From: an uncultured Alphaproteobacteria bacterium
GTDB taxonomy: Bacteria > Pseudomonadota > Alphaproteobacteria > HIMB59 > GCA-002718135
Length of the DNA: 64,000 nt
Direction of reading: 5' to 3'
Assembly: GCA_902587565.1 (NCBI GenBank)
Contig: CACILT010000003.1
Location: 1-64,000, forward strand
Part shown: positions 27,813-36,256 of the stretch, in pieces
How positions within the stretch are numbered: the first letter of the stretch is position 1
Layout: every line of letters begins with the position of its first letter
Notes under the pieces: model-generated
The model's database searches: none
What the model was told of the DNA's origin: nothing
What the model saw: the letters and a program-made list of their open reading frames with translations, nothing else
Translations under genes and position numbers: made by a program

Positions 27813-28811
27813 TTAAATAAGTTGATTAATTGTTTGTAATAATTCTGAATTTATTTTTCTAGGTCCATCATCTTTTCTATTATTATGTCTTCTTTGTCCA
27901 GGTAATCTTGTGCCATCAAGGCTAGTTAACTGCTCAAAAAATTTTTCTGAATGATCATTCCAATTTTTTCCGGCAATCAATTCTGGTGAAATCGCCATTA
28001 TGAACTCCCCTCCTCTTGATGGTCCGCCATCATTATTGTCTTCATTTGCAGCCTCAAAACTAAATAAATCTCCAACTAGTCCTGCTGCCAACAATTCTAT
28101 CATCATTGCAATGGAAGAGCCTTTGTAATCTCCAAAAGGTAAAAGAACACCACCATTTGATATCGCTACCGGATCATCTGTTTTTTCACCTTTACTATTT
28201 AAGCCTGTACCAAATGGAACTTTGTGACCATCTCTTGCCGCAACTTGAACTTCTCCCAATGCCATGGTTGAAGTAGCCATATCAAAAACCACTGGGGTAG
28301 AGTTTTTACGTGGCCATGCAAAGGAGATAGGATTGGTTCCATATAAAGGTTTTTTTGCACCAGCAGGAGCAACAACTGGCTTGTAAGCAGTACAAGCGAG
28401 ACCAATGAGGTTTTTTTCAGCAAGTGCTTCAGTTTCATGCCAAAGTGCTGCAAAATGATGAGTATTTTTTATCGTTAAAATACCAATACCATAATTTCTC
28501 GTTGTTTTAATTAATTCTGGTAAGCCAACTTTTATAGCAACTGGAGCAAATCCATAATCACCTTCAACGCGAATAGCATTATTTGTGAGATGTGTATTTA
28601 TTGGTTTTGAGGCACCATTTACTTTTTTACTTTTTAAAGAAGCAACGTATCCTGGAATTCTAAATAATCCATGAGAGACACTTCCATCTCTTTCAGCATG
28701 TGTTACAGTTGTAGCAACACATTCAGCATTGAAAGGATCGCATCCATATTTAGACAATACACTATATGCTAAATCATATATTTTTTCTAATCGAAGTGGT
28801 GTGGTATTCAT
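27813..28811 (-). CDS. Ldh/YlbC-family NAD(P)-dependent 2-keto-acid or imine reductase
   Basis: 332 aa of the malate/lactate dehydrogenase-like family that is unrelated to classical LDH (includes sulfolactate, ureidoglycolate and 2,3-diketogulonate enzymes). Seen: DGSVSHGLFRIPGYV with the conserved His, TIKNTHHFAALWH, and PLYGTNPISFAWPR before MATS. The substrate is not defined by sequence. It is divergent from the flavin dehydrogenase gene at 28845 across only 33 bases, suggesting joint control, and heads a minus-strand run through the hydrolase, the EamA gene and perhaps xylB. Confidence 0.85.
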   Translation of the reverse strand: MNTTPLRLEKIYDLAYSVLSKYGCDPFNAECVATTVTHAERDGSVSHGLFRIPGYVASLKSKKVNGASKPINTHLTNNAIRVEGDYGFAPVAIKVGLPELIKTTRNYGIGILTIKNTHHFAALWHETEALAEKNLIGLACTAYKPVVAPAGAKKPLYGTNPISFAWPRKNSTPVVFDMATSTMALGEVQVAARDGHKVPFGTGLNSKGEKTDDPVAISNGGVLLPFGDYKGSSIAMMIELLAAGLVGDLFSFEAANEDNNDGGPSRGGEFIMAISPELIAGKNWNDHSEKFFEQLTSLDGTRLPGQRRHNNRKDDGPRKINSELLQTINQLI

Positions 28812-28844
28812 TTACTTTTATTGATTTTTAAATATTATTAAAAA

Positions 28845-30215
28845 ATGGATAGAGGATTATTAGATGATTTAAAAGATCTTTTACAAGAAAGAATTTCTTT
28901 TTCAGAAAGTGTAAGGAATAATCATGCTAAAGGAGAAGATGCTTACGATCCTATATTGCCAAAAGCAGTATTATTTCCAAAAGATAATGAAGAACTTTCA
29001 AAAATTTTAAAAATTTGTAATCAATTTAAAGTACCAGTTACAGCTTATGGAACGGGAACTTCATTAGAGGGTCACGTAGTTGGAAATGATGAAGGTTTTA
29101 CTATTTCAATGGAAAATTTTAATAAAATTATTTCAATTAATGAAGAAGATTTTGATTGCCGTGTTCAAGCAAATGTATCTCGCGAACAGCTAAATGAAAC
29201 TTTAAAAGATAAAGGAGTTTTTTTCCCAATTGATCCCGGTGCAAATGCCTCTTTAGGTGGAATGACAGCTTGTTCCGCTTCAGGAACAATGGCGGTGAGA
29301 TATGGAACAATGAGGACTACTGTTCTAGGTTTGACTGTTGTTTTAGCTAATGGTGAAATAATAAAAACAGGATCAAGAGCAAAAAAAACTTCTGCTGGAT
29401 ATAATCTAACAAATCTTTTTGTTGGTTCGGAAGGAACGCTAGGAATAATAACAGAGGTACATCTTAGATTATCTCCTATCCCAGAAAGTATAATGAGTGC
29501 TGTTTGCCAATTCCCTGATCTAGACTCAGCAGTTTTAACTGCTCAGGAAATAATTCAGTATGGAGTTCCAATTGCAAGAGTTGAATTATTAAATAAAGAT
29601 CAAATGGATATAAGTATTAAATATTCAAAATTAGAAAATTTAGAGAGTTTACCAACATTATTCTATGAGTTTCATGGTAGCGAGCTTTCAAATAAAGAAT
29701 CAATAGAGGTAGTAGAAGAAATCTCAAAAAATAATAATGGTAGTGAATTTAAATGGGCAGCAAATACTGAAGAAAGGAACAAAATCTGGAAAGCAAGGCA
29801 TAATGTGTATTATTCAGTAAAAGCTGAAGGTGATAATATTCGAGTATATGTCACTGATGTTTGTGTACCTATTTCAAACATTGTCGAATGTATTAAATTT
29901 GCAGAAACGGAACTTCAAGACACAGGATTAAAGGCACCGATGGTTGGTCATGTTGGCGATGGAAATTTTCATGTCTCTGTTGTCTACGATCCTACTAAAG
30001 AGAATCAATACAAATATATTAGAGCATTTAGTAATAAGCTAATCGATAAAGCACTAGAAATGGACGGAACTATTACTGGTGAACACGGAATTGGTCTTCA
30101 AAAAAAAGAATATTTATTAAAGCAACATCCAGACAATATTCCACTTATGAAAATGATAAAAAAAAGCTTTGATCCAAATAATATTTTAAATCCAGGTAAG
30201 ATTTTTGATTTATAG
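28845..30215 (+). CDS. FAD-linked 2-hydroxyacid dehydrogenase (D-lactate/glycolate type)
   Basis: 456 aa. An FAD-binding type-4 domain (PVTAYGTGTSLEGHVVG, then GMTACSASGTMAVRYGTMR) precedes the C-terminal GlcD/D-LDH domain with APMVGHVGDGNFHVSV and TGEHGIGLQKKEYL. Oxidises D-lactate, glycolate or a similar 2-hydroxyacid, passing electrons to quinone or cytochrome. A single subunit without GlcE/GlcF beside it, so closer to LDHD-type D-lactate dehydrogenase. Next to a sugar-acid pathway, glycolate from C5 aldol cleavage would be a sensible substrate, but this is inference. Confidence 0.87.
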   Translation: MDRGLLDDLKDLLQERISFSESVRNNHAKGEDAYDPILPKAVLFPKDNEELSKILKICNQFKVPVTAYGTGTSLEGHVVGNDEGFTISMENFNKIISINEEDFDCRVQANVSREQLNETLKDKGVFFPIDPGANASLGGMTACSASGTMAVRYGTMRTTVLGLTVVLANGEIIKTGSRAKKTSAGYNLTNLFVGSEGTLGIITEVHLRLSPIPESIMSAVCQFPDLDSAVLTAQEIIQYGVPIARVELLNKDQMDISIKYSKLENLESLPTLFYEFHGSELSNKESIEVVEEISKNNNGSEFKWAANTEERNKIWKARHNVYYSVKAEGDNIRVYVTDVCVPISNIVECIKFAETELQDTGLKAPMVGHVGDGNFHVSVVYDPTKENQYKYIRAFSNKLIDKALEMDGTITGEHGIGLQKKEYLLKQHPDNIPLMKMIKKSFDPNNILNPGKIFDL

Positions 30216-30219
30216 TTAT

Positions 30220-31953
30220 TTAATGACTGTGTCTTTTAACTTCAGATCCTCTTTTCCCAACGAGAAAATCTAGATCTGCACCTTTATCAGCTTGCATTAC
30301 GTGTTCTATATACATTTTTTGATACCCACCCGATATTTCCGGAAGAATTGGAGAATAATTTTTTAAACGATTTTCAATTGTTTTATCATCTACTTTTAAA
30401 TTCATTGTACCTTCTTTTACATCAACTTCAATTCCATCACCATTTTGAACCGCTGCTAAAGGGCCACGAACTGCAGCTTCAGGAGCTGTATGCAATATCA
30501 CGGTACCATAGGCTGTTCCACTCATTCTAGCATCAGATATTCTAATCATATCGCGAACACCCTGTTTTAAAAGCTTTTTAGGAAGGCGCATATTTCCCAC
30601 TTCAGCCATACCTGGATAACCTTTTGGTCCACAATTCTTCAAAACTAGTATAGAATTTTCATCTACGTCTAAATTTGGATCATCAATTTTATCATGAAAC
30701 TCTTCTACACTTTCAAATACAACTGCTTTTCCTGTATGTTTCATTAATTCTGGTGAGGCGGCTGATGGTTTAATAATAGCTCCATTTGGTGCAATGTTTC
30801 CTCTGAGAATTTTAATCCCTCCATCTTTAGTCAATGGATTATTAAATTCTTTTATAACCTCGTTATTCCAACATTTGGCATTGTTATTATTTTCAGCTAT
30901 GGTTTTACCATTTACAGTCATGGCATTTTCTTCTAGTAAATTTTTTTCAAGTAATCTTTTAATTACAACAGGAACGCCTCCTGCATAATAAAAGTCTTCC
31001 ATTAAGTATTTTCCAGAAGGTTGTAGATTAACTAATGTTGGAATACCATCGCCACACTTATTCCAATCTTCTAGATCAAGATCTATTTCCATTCTACCAG
31101 CTATTGCTGCCAAATGAATAACTGCATTGGTAGAACCACCAATTGCTCCGTTAACTTTAATTGCGTTCTCAAACGATTTTTTTGTAACTATTTTTGACAT
31201 TGTAATATTGTCTTTAACCATTTCTACAATCCTTTTTCCAGACATATGAGCAAGAGTGTATCTTCTTGAATCAACAGCTGGTATTGCTGCATTTCCAGGA
31301 AGTGACATACCTAATGCTTCAACCATTGAGCCCATTGTTGAGGCTGTTCCCATTGTCATACAATTACCTTTTGATCTACTCATTGAAATTTCTGCATTAA
31401 TAAAATCTTCTTCTGTAATTACACCTGCATTTAAATCTGCATCAAGTTTCCAAACTCCAGTTCCAGACCCAATTGTTTCTCCTTGATGATGTCCGTTAAG
31501 CATCGGACCTCCTGAAACACCTATGGTAGGAAGATCAACGCTTGCTGCACCCATCATCAATGAAGGTGTTGTTTTATCACAACCCATTAAAAGTACGACT
31601 CCATCAATTGGGTTACCTCTTATTGCCTCTTCAACATCCATACTTGCTAAGTTTCTAAATAACATTGCAGTCGGTCTAAGATTAGATTCACTTGCTGAAA
31701 AAACAGGGAATTCCAGAGGAAAACCACCAGCTTCATAGACACCTTTTTTAACTGACTCTGCTATCTCTCTAAAATGACCATTACATGGTGTTAGTTCTGA
31801 CCAAGTATTACAAATTCCAATTACAGGTCGACCATCAAATAAGTGATTTGGATGTCCTTGGTTTCGCATCCATCCTCTATGTATAAATGTATCTCTGCGG
31901 TGACGTTTTGAATTATACCAATTTGATGATCTAAATTTCTTTTTTTCAGACAT
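30220..31953 (-). CDS. IlvD/Edd-family sugar-acid (aldonate) dehydratase
   Basis: 577 aa. Removes water from an aldonate to give a 2-keto-3-deoxy acid. Three Fe-S ligands are visible at C57 (LTPCNGH), C125 (LMGCDKTTP) and C198 (KGNCMTMGTASTM), the same spacing as in L-arabinonate dehydratase. The start RSSNWYNSKRHRRDTFIHRGWM fits the sugar-acid branch better than IlvD, which opens differently. It is the last gene of the sugar ABC operon after the SMP-30 lactonase. An additional role in branched-chain amino acid synthesis is not excluded, but the context argues for catabolism. Confidence 0.87.
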   Translation of the reverse strand: MSEKKKFRSSNWYNSKRHRRDTFIHRGWMRNQGHPNHLFDGRPVIGICNTWSELTPCNGHFREIAESVKKGVYEAGGFPLEFPVFSASESNLRPTAMLFRNLASMDVEEAIRGNPIDGVVLLMGCDKTTPSLMMGAASVDLPTIGVSGGPMLNGHHQGETIGSGTGVWKLDADLNAGVITEEDFINAEISMSRSKGNCMTMGTASTMGSMVEALGMSLPGNAAIPAVDSRRYTLAHMSGKRIVEMVKDNITMSKIVTKKSFENAIKVNGAIGGSTNAVIHLAAIAGRMEIDLDLEDWNKCGDGIPTLVNLQPSGKYLMEDFYYAGGVPVVIKRLLEKNLLEENAMTVNGKTIAENNNNAKCWNNEVIKEFNNPLTKDGGIKILRGNIAPNGAIIKPSAASPELMKHTGKAVVFESVEEFHDKIDDPNLDVDENSILVLKNCGPKGYPGMAEVGNMRLPKKLLKQGVRDMIRISDARMSGTAYGTVILHTAPEAAVRGPLAAVQNGDGIEVDVKEGTMNLKVDDKTIENRLKNYSPILPEISGGYQKMYIEHVMQADKGADLDFLVGKRGSEVKRHSH

Positions 31954-31990
31954 TGATACATTCTAACATAGAAATACCGTGATGCAATAT

Positions 31991-32884
31991 TTAGGTTAAG
32001 TGTATTTTTGATTTATGATCTTCTAAACCTTGATAGTTTAAATTTATAGAAAATAGACTCCCATCTAATTCATGTTGATTTTTTCCAGGATTTTTTGCAG
32101 ATGTGATAAAAAGTGTTTTTAGATCTTTTCCACCAAAAACACAGTTGGTAATATTTTCTACTGGCATTTCTATAACTTGATCAACTTCTCCAGAAGGTGT
32201 GTATCTTACTAAACATGATCCACCCCAACGACAATTCCATAAACATCCATCTGTATCCATAGTCGAACCATCTGGAAATCCTCTATCAAAATTTGCAAAA
32301 AATTGTTTATTAGATAAATTACCTGTCTCTACATCGTAATCATATTTCATAATATTTCCATCAAGAGTATCTGTAAAATAAAAATTTTTGTTATCTGGGC
32401 TCCATACAAAAGTATTTGGTATCCCAAGATTATCTTCAACAGTAGTAATAATATTATCTTTATCAACTCTATATAATTTTCCAATATTCTCTTTAATAGG
32501 TATACTTTCCCCATCTTTGTCAAAATTGTTTTGCATCGTTCCAAACCATAATCTGCCCATTACATCTGATGCACCATCATTAGATCTTGTATGAAGAAGT
32601 TTATTCTCTACGTTTAATATTCTTTGAAATTTTTTACTATTAGTGTTGAATAGATTTATTCCATTGTTTGATACAAGGATAATTTCATTTTCTGATTTAA
32701 TTGATGTTGCTGTGACAATTTCAGGAATTTCGAAACTATCTTTTTGCTCATTAATTAAATTGAATCTATGTAATTTTGAGGTATTATTTATATCTAACCA
32801 ATAAAGAGTTTGATCTTTTTTAGAAAAAGTAATTCCTTCTCCAAGAATATTTTTACACTTATACGCTATGTCAACCTTATGCAT
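31991..32884 (-). CDS. SMP-30/gluconolactonase/LRE-family sugar lactonase
   Basis: 297 aa, six-bladed beta-propeller. Opens sugar lactones to aldonates. Metal-site residues appear in LGEGITFSKKDQTLYWLDI (first Glu), LHTRSNDGASDVMGRLWFGTM, GIPNTFVWSPDNKNFYFTDT (Asn) and FPDGSTMDTDGCLWNCRWGG (Asp). Between the permease genes and the aldonate dehydratase it supplies the middle step of an oxidative sugar route. The substrate sugar is unknown. Confidence 0.88.
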   Translation of the reverse strand: MHKVDIAYKCKNILGEGITFSKKDQTLYWLDINNTSKLHRFNLINEQKDSFEIPEIVTATSIKSENEIILVSNNGINLFNTNSKKFQRILNVENKLLHTRSNDGASDVMGRLWFGTMQNNFDKDGESIPIKENIGKLYRVDKDNIITTVEDNLGIPNTFVWSPDNKNFYFTDTLDGNIMKYDYDVETGNLSNKQFFANFDRGFPDGSTMDTDGCLWNCRWGGSCLVRYTPSGEVDQVIEMPVENITNCVFGGKDLKTLFITSAKNPGKNQHELDGSLFSINLNYQGLEDHKSKIHLT

Positions 32885-32943
32885 AATTAATTTATAAAAA
32901 CATTATATTTTATAATTCAATAATCTATTAATAATTTTTTAAA

Positions 32944-33750
32944 TTACTTAAATGAACCCAATGTTAATCCTTTAATCAAAGGTTTTTGAAATAAGAAAAC
33001 AAAGAATAAAACTGGTATTAATAACAACGAAGCAGAGGCTGATAATTGACCCCAATAAATTTTTTGATAACCAACAAATCCATATAAACCCACTGGAGAT
33101 GTTCTAACTACAGAATCTCCTAAAACTAATGCAAACAAAAATTCATTCCATGAAAATAAAAAAGTTATTATACCTACAGCTGAAATTCCTGGTAAAGATA
33201 ATGGTACAGCAATTTTATAGAACGTTTGAAAGAAACTACTTCCATCAACATAAGAGGCTTCTTCAATTTCTATTGGAATTTCCTCATAAAAACCCCTCAT
33301 CAACCAAACAATAATTGATAAATTTAAACCAACATGGGCAATAATTAATCCGATATGCGTATCTAGAATTCCTAACTTTAAATACATTATAAAAAAAGGT
33401 ATCAACATAGCAATAGGCGGTGTCATTCTTGTTGATAATATCCAAAATCCAAAGTCTGCAGAACCTTTAAATTTAAACCTAGCAAGTACATAAGCAGCAG
33501 GTATCCCAATAAGTAATCCAAAAAATGTTGTTCCCAATGCAACAATTAAACTATCAAGAAAATAACCCCATACTTCGTTATTTTTTATAACATCTATATA
33601 ATTTTTAAGGATTGGCTTGAATATAAACGTTGGGGGACGAGCAAGTGCATCTTTAGAAGTTTTCAAACTAGTATTTAATAACCAATATAATGGAAAGAAA
33701 CTCCATAAAGCAAATATATATAGTACTATTCTTCTTAAAAAAGTTTTCAT
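32944..33750 (-). CDS. Sugar ABC transporter permease, MalG type
   Basis: 268 aa, six membrane helices. The cytoplasmic EAA loop reads IEEASYVDGSSFFQTFYKIAVPLSLPG, the ATPase-docking site of carbohydrate (CUT1) permeases. Its start overlaps the MalF-type gene by 4 bases. Partner of the permease at 33747 and the binding protein at 34688. No ATPase gene occurs in this operon. Confidence 0.92.
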   Translation of the reverse strand: MKTFLRRIVLYIFALWSFFPLYWLLNTSLKTSKDALARPPTFIFKPILKNYIDVIKNNEVWGYFLDSLIVALGTTFFGLLIGIPAAYVLARFKFKGSADFGFWILSTRMTPPIAMLIPFFIMYLKLGILDTHIGLIIAHVGLNLSIIVWLMRGFYEEIPIEIEEASYVDGSSFFQTFYKIAVPLSLPGISAVGIITFLFSWNEFLFALVLGDSVVRTSPVGLYGFVGYQKIYWGQLSASASLLLIPVLFFVFLFQKPLIKGLTLGSFK

Positions 33751-34643
33751 TGTTTCAAAGTTTCTTTTGGTGTTAGCAATTTATTTTTTCTTAAAAATAT
33801 TTGTGCTACCACTATTGTGATTATCAACATAACTATAGCTATAGACCCTGCATAACCCATAGATAAGAATTCAATTCCATGCTTAAACGCATATAAATTA
33901 AGTGTCCTAGTTAATATTCCAGGACCACCTGAAGTTAAAACATAAATTATATCAAAGGTTTTAAATGCATCTATAGATCGGAATAATAATGCAAGACCTA
34001 TGAAAGGATATAGCATAGGGACAGTTATTTTAATAAAAATTTGCCAACTGCTTGCTCCATCAACTTTTGCAGCTTCAAATGGTTCATTTGGTAATGAAGC
34101 TAAACCACCAAGACAAATTAGTAATATAAAAGGTGTCCACTGCCATGTATCAACTAAAATTAGAGAAAACAATGCAGTTGAAGGTGATGCAAGCCATGCT
34201 TGTGGCTCAAAACCAAGTAACTTCATAAAATAATTTAATACACCTAATGAAGGGTTAAACATTAATCTAAATGTAAATGTTGCTGCAATTGGAGTTATTG
34301 CGAGAGGCAGTAAATACATTGTTCTCAAAAAAGAAATATTAGTATTTTCATTGTGTAGTAGTGTTGCTATTACAACTCCAAGAACGACTTGAACAAATAC
34401 TGCTAACACTGTGAATACAACAGTAACTCTTAATGCAATCCAGAACTCATCTGTTTTCATTAATTCTATATAGTTATCCAAAAAAATGAACTTTGTTTGA
34501 CCAGGTCTTAATAGAGAATAATCAGTAAAACTAAGTATAAAACTTACAATAAAAGGAAAAAGAGTCAGCCCTACCAAAAGGATGGTAGCTGGCATTAACA
34601 TTAATATAATAAATTTATTTCGTTCCTTTTTAAAATGATTCAT
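33747..34643 (-). CDS. Sugar ABC transporter permease, MalF type
   Basis: 298 aa, six membrane helices. The EAA loop is FEAAKVDGASSWQIFIKITVPMLYP. CUT1-family heterodimer partner of the MalG-type protein. It follows the binding-protein gene, separated by a strong hairpin (34650-34677) expected to lower its expression relative to the binding protein. Confidence 0.92.
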   Translation of the reverse strand: MNHFKKERNKFIILMLMPATILLVGLTLFPFIVSFILSFTDYSLLRPGQTKFIFLDNYIELMKTDEFWIALRVTVVFTVLAVFVQVVLGVVIATLLHNENTNISFLRTMYLLPLAITPIAATFTFRLMFNPSLGVLNYFMKLLGFEPQAWLASPSTALFSLILVDTWQWTPFILLICLGGLASLPNEPFEAAKVDGASSWQIFIKITVPMLYPFIGLALLFRSIDAFKTFDIIYVLTSGGPGILTRTLNLYAFKHGIEFLSMGYAGSIAIVMLIITIVVAQIFLRKNKLLTPKETLKQ

Positions 34644-34649
34644 AAAAGA

Positions 34650-34677
34650 ACACTCTCACATAAAATTGTGAGAGTGT
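34650..34677 (-). terminator. Intercistronic hairpin between sugar-binding protein and permease genes
   Basis: An 11-bp perfect stem (ACACTCTCACA pairing with TGTGAGAGTGT) encloses a 6-base loop. On the minus strand it lies just after the binding-protein stop and is followed by TTCTTTTATG, a short U-rich run that overlaps the permease start. This fits a partial terminator or a 3'-end stabiliser, giving an excess of the binding-protein message over the permease message. Confidence 0.7.
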
Positions 34678-34687
34678 ATATATTTTA

Positions 34688-36085
34688 TTAGGCACCAATT
34701 GCTTTATTAATTTTTTGTGTAGCTTCTTTCATTGCTTTTTCAGCAGTTTTTGTACCAGTAACAACTTCATTAATTGCTATTCCAAATGGAGTTAAAATTT
34801 CTCCACTTTGTGGATGGAACCAACAATCTTTCATTATTTTTCCATCAGCATTTTGAAGGTTTGTTAGTGCAGCTGTAGCAGCTTGACTTCCAAAGGCAGA
34901 TTTAAATCCATCTGACTCCCATGCCGACGTTCTTGTAGTTGCTAACCCTAAAGCTGAGCTCATCAAGCAAGTAGGTTTACTGTTAGCCCAAGTTAAAAAT
35001 AAGAATGCAGCAGCTTTCTGTTGGGACTTAGAATTTATTCCAGCCATCCAGTGCCACATATTAGGCTTAGCTTGTTTACCAGGTCCACTTACCATAGCTC
35101 CATATGTAGTATGTCCAGCAGCGTTACTTTTTTCTGGATTTTCTATATCAGTAGCGAAGTTACTTGAATCTAATCCAATCGCAACAGCTTCCTGCATATA
35201 GTCATTTAAACATTCATACCAATGATAGTTTCCAACACCTAACGGACCAGCTTCATTTAAAATTGAGCCGTAATATTGAACAGCTTCTATAGCTTCAGGT
35301 GAATCTAACATACACTTACCATCTTGGATGACTACACCTCCATTGGAGAAAACAAATCCACCACATGGCCAAGTACCTGCACTTCCATCAGCTTTAGAAC
35401 GCATTGCAACACCTGCTACATCACCTGATTTAAGTTTTTTACCTGTTGATAAAAGTTCATCAAAAGTTGTTGGAATACCTGCGCCAACTGCATCTAACAT
35501 ATTTTGATTTGCAAACATTGTTTGAGCTTCAGCAGTAATTGACATTACATATGACTCTCCATCATTCCAAATTGGAAATGATTTTGCTGATGAAAATATA
35601 TCATTTAAGTCATACCAGTTTTTATCGAACAAATTTGGATTATCAAAATGTTGATCAAGAGATTCCAACCAGCCTGCGTTTGCAGCTTGTCCATAAGACC
35701 AAACCATATAAACATCAGGTGTTGGGTTTCCTGCTCCTAATTTAACTGGAACTTCTGCAACATACTCAGATTCACTTTGTTTTTGTATTTGAACATCAAT
35801 TCCAGTAAGTTTAGTAAAGTGAGGAAGTAGAGGTTCAATTGAAGACATCCATGGATGTTCTAAACCAGATAGAACTATTGAACTTCCTTTTTGTGATTCC
35901 CAATCTATGTTTGCTTGCTTATACATTTTCATCATCTCATCAACATTTGATGCAGCATAAATTGGCAAACCATATGAACTTAACAAACCAGCCCCTACTA
36001 AAGCTGATGTTGCCTTTACAAAGTGCCTTCTTGTAAGATTTAGTTTTCTAGAAGGAGGCAAATTGCTAATATATTTTTTTTTCAT
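34688..36085 (-). CDS. Sugar ABC transporter substrate-binding protein with Tat signal
   Basis: 465 aa, family 1 extracellular solute-binding protein. The N-terminus has a twin-arginine motif (TRRHFVKAT, R19-R20) followed by a hydrophobic stretch ending in YAAS, so it is probably exported folded via Tat. Most such proteins use Sec. The mature part shows PDVYMVWSYGQAANAGWLE and MWHWMAGINSKSQQKAAAFLFLTWA, typical of the family. First gene of the operon SBP-permease-permease-lactonase-dehydratase; the promoter lies in the 171-base region shared with the GMC gene. Confidence 0.9.
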   Translation of the reverse strand: MKKKYISNLPPSRKLNLTRRHFVKATSALVGAGLLSSYGLPIYAASNVDEMMKMYKQANIDWESQKGSSIVLSGLEHPWMSSIEPLLPHFTKLTGIDVQIQKQSESEYVAEVPVKLGAGNPTPDVYMVWSYGQAANAGWLESLDQHFDNPNLFDKNWYDLNDIFSSAKSFPIWNDGESYVMSITAEAQTMFANQNMLDAVGAGIPTTFDELLSTGKKLKSGDVAGVAMRSKADGSAGTWPCGGFVFSNGGVVIQDGKCMLDSPEAIEAVQYYGSILNEAGPLGVGNYHWYECLNDYMQEAVAIGLDSSNFATDIENPEKSNAAGHTTYGAMVSGPGKQAKPNMWHWMAGINSKSQQKAAAFLFLTWANSKPTCLMSSALGLATTRTSAWESDGFKSAFGSQAATAALTNLQNADGKIMKDCWFHPQSGEILTPFGIAINEVVTGTKTAEKAMKEATQKINKAIGA

Positions 36086-36168
36086 TTTTATCTCCCATTA
36101 TTAAAATTTATGAAACAATATTATCAAATTACGATAATACTAAGGATAGTAAATTAATCAATTGTGTG

Positions 36169-36183
36169 ATGACTATTAGTCAT
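36169..36183. promoter_or_regulatory. Candidate operator: 15-bp perfect palindrome
   Basis: ATGACTATTAGTCAT is a 7+1+7 perfect inverted repeat, 84 bases before the sugar-binding protein start and 74 before the GMC oxidoreductase start, in the divergent intergenic region. The location suggests a shared operator for a GntR- or LacI-like regulator, but no regulator gene occurs in the window and the protein is not identified. The rest of the 171-base gap is plain A+T-rich sequence. Confidence 0.45.
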
Positions 36184-36256
36184 ACTTGAACAAATATAAG
36201 GAAACTTAATGTAATTTATTTTTCTTTTAATTTTTTTTTTGATAATAAATAAAAGT

